In this document: positions 49,867 to 55,451 of the stretch, one piece after another
How positions within the stretch are numbered: position 1 is the first letter of the stretch
Layout of the letters: each line of letters begins with the position of its first letter
DNA from: a bacterium
GTDB lineage: Bacteria > Sumerlaeota > Sumerlaeia > SLMS01
Length of the DNA: 55,451 bases
NCBI GenBank assembly: GCA_016125005.1
Contig: WGMQ01000017.1
Location: forward strand, 1 to 55,451
Direction: 5' to 3'
The notes under the pieces: generated by a model
The model's database searches: none
Told to the model about the DNA's origin: nothing
Seen by the model: only the letters and a program-made list of their open reading frames with translations
Position numbers and translations under genes: made by a program

Positions 49867-51573
49867 ATGACCCGTTTTGCTTTCTCCGCCGTTGTTGCAA
49901 CCCTCGCGCTTTTGCTCGCCACCACTGCGCAGGCACAGACCCGGATCAGGCTGATGGCCGGGAACATCACCAGCGGCAACAACCAGTCCTACGACCCGGG
50001 TCATGGCACCCGTATTTTTCAGGCGTTCGCCCCCGACGTCGCCATGATTCAGGAAATGAATTACGGAAACAACAGCACGACCGACATCCGTACCTGGATC
50101 AATACGGCCTTCGGAACCAACTACTCCTACTTCCGTGAGAGCGGCGCCCAGATCCCCAATGGCATCGCCTCCAAGTACCCGATCATCGCATCCGGCGAGT
50201 GGACAGACACCAACGTATCAAACCGCGACTACGCCTGGGCCCGCATCGATATACCCGGCGACAAGGACCTCTGGGCGATCAGCGTCCATCTGCTGACCAC
50301 CAGCTCCGGCAATCGCAACGCCGAAGCCAACGAACTTAAGTCCTACATTCAAGCCAATGTTCCTGCGGGTGACTACGTGGTCATCGGCGGGGACTTCAAC
50401 ACGGACAACACCAGCGAGGCCGCATTCTCCACGCTCTCCGCCGTCGTCAAGACCTCGGCGCCCTATCCCGCCGACCAGTCCGGGAACCGCAACACCAACG
50501 CGGGACGCTCGAAGCCCTACGATCACGTCCTTGTCAGCACGAATTTGGACGCCTACCAGGTCGCTGTGCAGCAGGGATCCAACAGCCATCCGAATGGTCT
50601 CGTCTTCGATAGTCGCGTCTACTCCCCCCTGTCCGCCGTCTCGCCTGTTCAATCCGGCGATAGCGGTGCCACCAACATGCAGCACATGGCCATCATCAAG
50701 GACTTCCTCATCCCAGAAGGTGGCACCGGCGGCACGAGCTTCACTGTCTCCGGCAACGCGGTGAATTTCGGCACCGGGCTCGATGTGGCCTCGGCGCCGT
50801 TCACCAACTCATCCATCCAACTGACCGTCGCCCAGAGCTTCCAGATCACCGGCCTTGCCATCACCGGGGCCGATGCCTCGCAGTTCGCCGTCACCTCGCC
50901 GAACCTCAGCTCCCTCCCGGCCACCATTTCTGCCTCCACGCCCATCACGTTCCGCTGGACTCCGCTGGCGAATGATGGCGCCACCCGCAATGCCACAGCC
51001 ACGTTCAACACGAACGGTTCGCCCGCCAGCTTCGCCATCGCCCTGAGCGGCTCCATGAAGACCACCACCAACAACGGCGGGGGAGAAGGTCCTGTCTATT
51101 TCCAGGAGGACTTCGAAGCCACCAGCCTGAGTGGCAGCTACACCACCGGGAATTTCAGCGCCTCCAGCGGCACCTGGGGGGCCAACTCCGTCATCCTCGA
51201 ATCGGCCAGCGCCTCCTGCGACGGCGTCGCCGCCCGCATCAACGACGATACCGCGAACGCCTACGTCCAGTCCCCCGCGCTCACGCAGGGCATCGGCACC
51301 ATCAGCTTCAAGTTCCGTGAACTGAACTCGGGCGGTGGCACCATGGAGATCCAGACTGCCGCTTCTTCCGCCGGTCCCTTCACGACAGTCGGCTCACAGG
51401 TCTTTGGCGGCACCACCTGCGCCACCGCCAGTATCTCCGTGCGAGAGACTGGGACCCGTTACTTCCGCATCGTGAATAACAATCAGGCGGGCCACCTGAT
51501 CATCGACACGCTGACCGTCACCAGCTTCGAGGAACTTCCCGAGGTCTCGCCCTCCGGCTGGCTCGTCAAGTAA
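49867..51573 (+). CDS. Secreted endonuclease/exonuclease/phosphatase-family protein
   Basis: A 568-residue exported protein; ATG at 49867 with AAGGA six bases upstream and signal peptide VVATLALLLATTAQA. The first 280 residues form an EEP (exonuclease III/DNase I-like) domain: LMAGNITSGN, VAMIQEMN (metal Glu), AISVHLLTT, VIGGDFNTDN and KPYDHVLVS. The final SDH-type motif is altered to MQHMAII. Next comes a choice-of-anchor-D-like unit (AVNFGTGLDV ... GADASQFAV), then a jellyroll unit opening YFQEDFEATSLSGSY. Substrate could be nucleic acid or a phosphoester such as sphingomyelin. The end, SPSGWLVK, lacks the DW tail of the two smaller secreted proteins. Confidence 0.85.
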   Translation: MTRFAFSAVVATLALLLATTAQAQTRIRLMAGNITSGNNQSYDPGHGTRIFQAFAPDVAMIQEMNYGNNSTTDIRTWINTAFGTNYSYFRESGAQIPNGIASKYPIIASGEWTDTNVSNRDYAWARIDIPGDKDLWAISVHLLTTSSGNRNAEANELKSYIQANVPAGDYVVIGGDFNTDNTSEAAFSTLSAVVKTSAPYPADQSGNRNTNAGRSKPYDHVLVSTNLDAYQVAVQQGSNSHPNGLVFDSRVYSPLSAVSPVQSGDSGATNMQHMAIIKDFLIPEGGTGGTSFTVSGNAVNFGTGLDVASAPFTNSSIQLTVAQSFQITGLAITGADASQFAVTSPNLSSLPATISASTPITFRWTPLANDGATRNATATFNTNGSPASFAIALSGSMKTTTNNGGGEGPVYFQEDFEATSLSGSYTTGNFSASSGTWGANSVILESASASCDGVAARINDDTANAYVQSPALTQGIGTISFKFRELNSGGGTMEIQTAASSAGPFTTVGSQVFGGTTCATASISVRETGTRYFRIVNNNQAGHLIIDTLTVTSFEELPEVSPSGWLVK

Positions 51574-51589
51574 CGCCCTTGCCCTGCAC

Positions 51590-51639
51590 AACCATTCGGT
51601 GGCCTTTGGCCCACGACGCCCAAGCCCCACCGAATGGTT
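51590..51639 (+). terminator. 13-bp inverted repeat spanning the pyrD start
   Basis: AACCATTCGGTGG (51590-51602) and CCACCGAATGGTT (51627-51639) are perfect complements. The 24-base loop begins with a smaller GGCC-TTT-GGCC-like stem. It may terminate the upstream gene, but no real T-run follows. The right arm contains the ATG at 51634. Confidence 0.7.
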
Positions 51640-52683
51640 TCCTGCGTGTATCGTTCCGTTGTCTTCCCCCTTCTCCGTCAGCTTGACGCCGAAGTCGCCC
51701 ACGACCTAACCGCGCGCGGCATGAGCCTCGCCCAGGCCCTCCCTCCGGGCCGTGCCATACTCAGGGCTCTCGCCGGTACGCTTCCCGACCGACCGGTCCG
51801 ATTCTGTGGCGTGGATTTTCCAAACCCCATCGGTGTTGCCGCGGGCTTTGACAAGGAGGTGCGCGTCGCCGCCGGCATGGGGCTGCTCGGCTTCGGCCAC
51901 GTCGAGGTAGGGACGCTAACCCCCCGCCCCCAACCCGGCAACCCCAAGCCCCGCGTGTTTCGCCTCCCCGGCGACGGCGCGGTGATCAACCGCATGGGCT
52001 TCCCCAATCCGGGAATCGATGCGGTGCTGGGGCGCCTGGCTGCACTTTCTGCCCAGCCCAACCGCCGCTTCCGCATCGGCGTCAGCCTCGGCAAGCAGAA
52101 GGAAACCCCGCTCGCAGAAGCCGCGGGCGACTATCGCCAGGTCATGGCGAAGGCTTGGGGCCATGCCGACTATCTGGCGGTCAACATCAGCTCGCCCAAC
52201 ACGCCGGGACTTCGGGAATTGCAGGGCGGACGCTACCTCGGCGAGTTGCTTCGCGAGCTGCGGGAAGCCAACGATGAGCTGTCGGTGCGCAACGCCCACC
52301 GGTCCCGCCCGCCGCTCCTCGTCAAGATCGCGCCGGACTTGAGCGACGCTGAACTCGACGAAATCCTCGCCAACGCGCTGGACGCCCGTGTCGACGGCAT
52401 GATCGCCACCAACACGACCCTGTCGCGGGAAGGCATCTCCGACCCGCGCGGCAGCGAGACCGGTGGCCTGAGCGGCCGTCCCCTGACCCAGCGCAGCACC
52501 GCCATGATCGCGCGCATTCACAAGATGACCGAGGGCCGTCTCCCCCTCATCGCCGTCGGAGGCGTCTTCACCGCCGACGACGTGCGGGCAAAGCTCGACG
52601 CGGGCGCGCAACTGGTCCAGATCTACACCGGTCTCATCTACGAAGGCCCCGGCATGGCAGGGCGAATCCTTCGCAGCCTCTGA
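51634..52683 (+). CDS. pyrD: Dihydroorotate dehydrogenase (quinone), class 2
   Basis: Membrane-associated flavoenzyme that oxidises dihydroorotate in pyrimidine synthesis, passing electrons to quinone. Class 2 features are the N-terminal helix VFPLLRQLDAEVAHDLT and the catalytic serine in NISSPNTPGLRELQ. Other blocks are NPIGVAAGFDKE, VEVGTLTPRPQPGNPKPR, NRMGFPN, LLVKIAPDLSD, GMIATNTTLSR, GGLSGRPLTQRS, IAVGGVFTADD and QIYTGLIYEGP. The first ATG (51634) is buried in a strong inverted repeat; a GTG at 51646 gives a more usual N-terminus (VYRSVVFPLL). Length 345-349. Confidence 0.95.
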   Translation: MVSCVYRSVVFPLLRQLDAEVAHDLTARGMSLAQALPPGRAILRALAGTLPDRPVRFCGVDFPNPIGVAAGFDKEVRVAAGMGLLGFGHVEVGTLTPRPQPGNPKPRVFRLPGDGAVINRMGFPNPGIDAVLGRLAALSAQPNRRFRIGVSLGKQKETPLAEAAGDYRQVMAKAWGHADYLAVNISSPNTPGLRELQGGRYLGELLRELREANDELSVRNAHRSRPPLLVKIAPDLSDAELDEILANALDARVDGMIATNTTLSREGISDPRGSETGGLSGRPLTQRSTAMIARIHKMTEGRLPLIAVGGVFTADDVRAKLDAGAQLVQIYTGLIYEGPGMAGRILRSL

Positions 52684-52733
52684 ATCAGACAAGAATCAGA
52701 ACAAAATCAGAGCCGTTTAAGGGACAGATCAGA
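52684..52733 (+). repeat. Helically phased ATCAGA direct repeats
   Basis: ATCAGA occurs at 52684, 52695, 52706 and 52728: spacings of 11, 11 and 22 bases. The first three are preceded by A (AATCAGA). They lie 44-93 bp upstream of the small HTH gene at 52777 and are probably its operator or that of another direct-repeat-binding regulator. Confidence 0.7.
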
Positions 52734-52776
52734 CGCCGATTCCGATGATCCACCTCATCTGACCGGAGGAAGAGAC

Positions 52777-53046
52777 ATGGATCGTCGGGCAATCGAAACG
52801 GAGGGACTCCCTCCCGAATATGCGGGACTCCTGGAGGACGAACGCATCGGGAAGCTGATCGAGCCGAGCTACATCGCGCGGCTGTTCGGCCTACGGAGGC
52901 AGCGCGTCTATGACCTGATCAACCTAGGCGAATTGACGGGATTCCGCGTGGGGCCGCGACGGCTTCGCGTGACGCGGGAGAGCCTGATCGAATGGGTGAA
53001 GCGCGGTGGCTGTGCCGGGCGGACGGCGGGCAAGCTGACGCAGTGA
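52777..53046 (+). CDS. Small excisionase/MerR-like HTH DNA-binding protein
   Basis: An 89-residue protein with one winged helix-turn-helix of the HTH_17/excisionase type: YIARLFGLRRQRVYDLINLG as the HTH, then ELTGFRVGPRRLRVTRESL as wing and following helix, and EWVKRGG. There is no effector domain. The start ATG at 52777 has GGAGGAAGAGAC upstream. Phased direct repeats stand in its promoter region, suggesting autoregulation by head-to-tail binding as described for the small MerR-like protein BldC; this is inference. No integrase lies next to it, so an excision role is unlikely. Confidence 0.82.
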   Translation: MDRRAIETEGLPPEYAGLLEDERIGKLIEPSYIARLFGLRRQRVYDLINLGELTGFRVGPRRLRVTRESLIEWVKRGGCAGRTAGKLTQ

Positions 53047-53050
53047 GCGA

Positions 53051-53506
53051 CTACTGCGTCGCGGGACCGTCCTGCTCTTCCATGAGCTGGATCAACTCGC
53101 GGCGCAGCTCGCGAAGCCGGTCGAGTGCCTGTGCCACACCGCTGGCCTGGTCGCGATACTCCTGCGCCAACAAGTCCAACTGCATGTGAGGCTCGGGCGT
53201 TTGGCGAATGGACCGCGGGATCATGCCGTCGAACTCGGCATCCAGCGCCCCGGTCGGGTCGCGCTTGATCCGCTCCACGGCCCCCGCGATGGTAAAGCCC
53301 TCATCATGGAGCAGCATGCGAATGCGCATGAGAAGCTGCACCTCACGCCGCCGATAACGCCGTTCATCATTGGCCATGCGCTCGGGCTTGAGCATCGGGA
53401 AGCGCGACTCCCAGTAGCGCAGCACATAGGCCTGCACTCCCACCAGTTCGGCGACCTCATGGATACGGAAGAACAACTTTTCCGGGATGGCTTTGGACGG
53501 TCTCAT
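53051..53506 (-). CDS. MerR-family transcriptional regulator
   Basis: A 151-residue regulator with an N-terminal MerR HTH: FFRIHEVAELVGVQAYVLRYWESRFP, then ERRYRRREVQLLMRIRMLLHDEGFTIAGA. A helical C-terminal part (QLDLLAQEYRDQASGVAQALDRL) probably dimerises; no ligand-binding domain is present. The start has GGGAAGAGC upstream. It is downstream of grpE and a dnaJ-type gene on the same strand, the position of hspR in actinobacterial dnaK operons, but it resembles the generic YWE-type MerR proteins more than HspR. It ends 4 bp from the convergent HTH gene. Confidence 0.88.
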   Translation of the reverse strand: MRPSKAIPEKLFFRIHEVAELVGVQAYVLRYWESRFPMLKPERMANDERRYRRREVQLLMRIRMLLHDEGFTIAGAVERIKRDPTGALDAEFDGMIPRSIRQTPEPHMQLDLLAQEYRDQASGVAQALDRLRELRRELIQLMEEQDGPATQ

Positions 53507-53655
53507 GCTCTTCCCTTTTCCAGGAAAACGCGGTGACGGATACCCGACGGGCCACAGGGCCCAACCGGATGCCTCTCAGGCATGGCTCCGTTGACACCCG
53601 CTCCCACCACACAGGCAAGGATTTTCTTTTCCGGATTGAAGGCAGAAGCGGTCAC

Positions 53656-53672
53656 GATCCCCGGGCGGGATC
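53656..53672. terminator. Short stem at the end of the dnaJ-type gene
   Basis: GATCCC-CGGGC-GGGATC overlaps the stop codon of the dnaJ-type gene. It is a possible weak terminator or attenuator between it and the merR gene, which starts 164 bp further on. No T-run. Nothing else notable in 53507-53655. Confidence 0.3.
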
Positions 53673-54543
53673 ATCCCTCAAGGCCGCGCAGCTTCTCGTA
53701 GAGCGCCGTTTGCTCCGGCGTGAGCGATGCGGGGAGCACGATCATGACCTGCACCAGCAGGTCGCCGCGTTGATCGCCACGGGGCAGCCCCTTGCCGCGA
53801 AGGCGCAGCCGCCTGCCGCTACTGGAACCGGCCGGGATCGTCAGCGACAAGGTGCCGTCAGGCGTGTCCACGGTTGCCTTCCCGCCAAGTGCCGCCTGCG
53901 CGGGAGAGACGCGCACGTCCGTCACCAGCGCATCGCCCTCCAGCCGATACCGCTCATCGGGGCCGTACTTGACCTGAAGATGAATGTCGCGCCCGGCGGC
54001 GCCTTCGCCCGCCAGCCGGATCTTCTTCCCCTCGCCAATCCCGGCGGGGATGCGGATGTCAAAGCTTCGGCCGTTGATGCGAACCGACATCGTACCGCCC
54101 TCGACGACTCGACCGAGAGGGACCTCGATGATGTACTCCTCCGGTTCGGGGGCTTGCTGGTGGAACTGGAACCCCGCCGGACCTTGGCGTCGCCCGCCGC
54201 CGTTCATCTGCTCGCCAAAGATGGCGCTGAAAAAGTCGCTGAAGCCGCCGAAATTGAAGCCCGCGGCGCCGGGACCTCCGCCGTATCCGGGCGGCGGCTG
54301 GAAGTCCTGACCCGCTTTCCAGTTCGCCCCCAACTGATCGTAACGCGAGCGCTTCTCCTGATCCTTGAGCACCTCGTAGGCCTCATTGATCTCCTTGAAG
54401 CGCTCCTCGTCCTTCTTGTCGCCCTTCGTCACGTCGGGGTGATAGCGTCGCGCGAGCTGGCGATAGGCCTTCCGAATCTCCTCCTGCGTGGCACCGCGGG
54501 AGACTCCAAGGATCTCATAGTAGTCGCGAAACTTCACTGACAT
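53671..54543 (-). CDS. cbpA: DnaJ-type co-chaperone without zinc finger (CbpA-like)
   Basis: A 290-residue type II Hsp40. The J domain (about 1-70) has [13 protein letters not shown], the HPD tripeptide in [11 protein letters not shown] and [11 protein letters not shown]. It is followed by a Gly/Phe-rich linker ([20 protein letters not shown]) and two C-terminal substrate-binding domains with [19 protein letters not shown] and [21 protein letters not shown]. No CxxCxGxG repeats, hence not a full DnaJ. Start fixed by AAGGAG upstream. It follows grpE by 15 bp. Confidence 0.93.
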   Translation of the reverse strand: MSVKFRDYYEILGVSRGATQEEIRKAYRQLARRYHPDVTKGDKKDEERFKEINEAYEVLKDQEKRSRYDQLGANWKAGQDFQPPPGYGGGPGAAGFNFGGFSDFFSAIFGEQMNGGGRRQGPAGFQFHQQAPEPEEYIIEVPLGRVVEGGTMSVRINGRSFDIRIPAGIGEGKKIRLAGEGAAGRDIHLQVKYGPDERYRLEGDALVTDVRVSPAQAALGGKATVDTPDGTLSLTIPAGSSSGRRLRLRGKGLPRGDQRGDLLVQVMIVLPASLTPEQTALYEKLRGLEG

Positions 54544-54558
54544 GGCGTGGCTCCTTCC

Positions 54559-55086
54559 TTAGCTCCCTGAACCGGAGCTGACGACCACCTGCGCGGCACG
54601 GACAAGACCGACCTCGTCGCGGAAACCGGCACGGGATTCCTGGATTACGATCCCTTCCGCATGGGTGCCGTGGGGGAGGTGGGCGATGGCCTCGTGCACT
54701 TCCGGGTCGAAGGGGGCACCGGCGGTGGGGACCTTCTCGAAGCCCAGCGTCTCGTAGGAGGCGATGAACTGGGCGCGAAGGCCCTCGATGCCGGAGCGAT
54801 AGGGACTGTCCGCGGGCATGGAAAGGAGCGCATTGTCGAGCGCGTCCAGCACCGGGAGGAGCTTCGTTGCTGCCTCGCGGCGGCCCTTTTGGCGCTCCTG
54901 GAGGATCTCCTTGGCGCTGCGGCGCCGGAAGTTCTCGAAGTCCGCCATCAGGCGAACCAGCTTGTCGTCGTCGCGCTTACCGGTGGGAACCTCTTCAATC
55001 ACCGGCTCCTCAATGCCGACCTTCTGCTCGGCCGACTCGCCACCGTTCTCGGCGCTTCTCTGGCTGTTGTTGGGGTTCTCGCTCAT
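54559..55086 (-). CDS. grpE: GrpE nucleotide-exchange factor
   Basis: DnaK nucleotide-exchange factor, 175 residues. After an acidic, disordered N-terminus comes the long dimerising helix (LVRLMADFENFRRRSAKEI). The beta-domain follows, with LGFEKVPTAGAPFDPEVHEAIAHLP and the end VIQESRAGFRDEVGLVRAAQVVVSSG. The ribosome site before the ATG at 55086 is weak. It is the first gene of a minus-strand grpE-cbpA unit; dnaK is not in the window. Confidence 0.95.
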   Translation of the reverse strand: MSENPNNSQRSAENGGESAEQKVGIEEPVIEEVPTGKRDDDKLVRLMADFENFRRRSAKEILQERQKGRREAATKLLPVLDALDNALLSMPADSPYRSGIEGLRAQFIASYETLGFEKVPTAGAPFDPEVHEAIAHLPHGTHAEGIVIQESRAGFRDEVGLVRAAQVVVSSGSGS

Positions 55087-55151
55087 TTGGGGTTCGCGCT
55101 CCCGAAGGCTTGTTTCAGAAATCTACTTCTCCAAGCCCTGTTGAGCAAGAC

Positions 55152-55190
55152 TTAAACCTTAATTCAAACGATTGAAAATTATAGGTTTAA
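55152..55190. promoter_or_regulatory. AT-rich nested inverted repeat upstream of grpE
   Basis: Outer arms TTAAACCT (55152-55159) and AGGTTTAA (55183-55190) enclose inner arms TTCAA (55163-55167) and TTGAA (55172-55176) with a 4-base centre. On the minus strand it contains TATAAT (55183-55178), a perfect -10, although no good -35 is found at 16-18 bases. It sits in the 212-bp divergent gap between grpE and the gene at 55299 and is the most AT-rich stretch I see in the window. Confidence 0.55.
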
Positions 55191-55298
55191 TGATAAGCCA
55201 AGGCGGCATTGTGGCGCATAGTGATACGCCATCGCGCCGCAGTGCCCCGACGTGACGAGGCAGCCCTTGTCACCTTCGTCTGGACTCACCGCCGGGAA

Positions 55299-55451
55299 AT
55301 GGCTCAACCTTTCGCAACCTCGCGCCGGAGCGGCACCGTCTTGCTTTTCGTCCTCACCCTGTTTCTGCTGCTCGGCTCCTTTGCGCATCTATTCCTGTTT
55401 GTCTATAACCGCTGGTTGCTCTGCATAGACGACGGACCGTGGAAACTCCCC
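55299..55451 (+). CDS. Membrane protein, N-terminal fragment
   Basis: The frame opens at ATG 55299 and runs off the window with no stop (51 codons). After a basic N-terminus (MAQPFATSRRSGT) there is one membrane helix, LLFVLTLFLLLGSFAHLFLF, then VYNRWLLCIDDGPWKLP. Too short to assign. It diverges from grpE. Confidence 0.55.
   Translation, partial: MAQPFATSRRSGTVLLFVLTLFLLLGSFAHLFLFVYNRWLLCIDDGPWKLP

Noticed and set aside
55087..55298. CIRCE or HspR (HAIR) operator upstream of grpE
   Set aside because: Neither TTAGCACTC-N9-GAGTGCTAA nor CTTGAGT-N7-ACTCAAG is present; TTGAGC at 55141 has no matching arm.
1..55451. CRISPR array, IS element or prophage
   Set aside because: No regularly spaced repeat of 24-40 bp, no intact transposase with terminal repeats, no integrase or phage structural genes.

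Overview
The window is GC-rich DNA (roughly 60% or more G+C by eye) from a Gram-negative bacterium. The envelope content supports this: lipoprotein and Tat-type signals, HtrA, a prepilin peptidase, and secreted proteins with lamin-tail, golvesin-like and choice-of-anchor modules. No rRNA or strict marker fixes the taxon. The mix of golvesin and lamin-tail exported proteins, FHA/sigma-54 activators, a BshB1-like deacetylase and orphan PTS enzymes is what I would expect from a poorly cultured lineage of the PVC/FCB or Sumerlaeota/Hydrogenedentota type; this is a weak inference. Almost everything is housekeeping or envelope biology. I see no prophage, IS element, CRISPR array, rRNA or tRNA.

Layout. 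1-354: tail of an Rpn/PD-(D/E)XK-type protein. 0.6-10.1 kb: a dipeptide/oligopeptide ABC importer (one ATPase, a binding lipoprotein, two permeases), interrupted by a propeller protein, an SGNH hydrolase and a kinase-like protein. 10.1-12.7 kb: prepilin peptidase, aroE, aroK. 12.8-15.5 kb: a pair of M16 peptidase subunits with a split active site. 15.5-17.9 kb (minus): a small exported protein, an ExoD-like protein and a Ca2+/Na+ exchanger. 18.1-21.1 kb: a multi-PDZ HtrA protease and a dead trypsin-like partner. 21.2-24.0 kb: a TSUP transporter and two small secreted proteins that share promoter, leader and C-terminal tail. 24.1-32.3 kb: prenyl diphosphate synthase, NAD(P)HX repair enzyme, alkaline phosphatase, a compact PBP4-like protein with golvesin domains, a CLC antiporter and proC. 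32.3-40.4 kb: a 1185-residue secreted trypsin-like protease, a CoA-transferase and an orphan 872-residue membrane protein. 40.3-44.1 kb (minus): ptsH, ptsI, a small unknown gene and argD. 44.3-49.7 kb: thpR, engB, two sigma-54 activators and a BshB1-like deacetylase. 49.9-55.5 kb: a secreted nuclease-like protein, pyrD, a small HTH protein, a MerR regulator, a CbpA-type dnaJ, grpE and the start of a membrane protein.

The most unusual signal is not a gene. The octamer GTCTATAC (GTATAGAC on the other strand) occurs 16 times, against about one expected from base composition. It falls in several reading frames, often through rare codons (CTA, ATA, AGA), and forms an inverted pair beside a terminator. 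It behaves like a genome-wide DNA signature of the HIP1 or DNA-uptake-sequence kind. A second candidate system is the pair of secreted proteins at 22.2 and 23.3 kb: they are unrelated in fold, yet share a TTTGACG-N14-GTTGGKTAYTG promoter-like element, an identical 16-bp leader and a VxDWxxx C-terminus. Other points of interest are extra regions in all three extracytoplasmic parts of the peptide importer, and 11-bp-phased direct repeats upstream of a small excisionase-like HTH gene.
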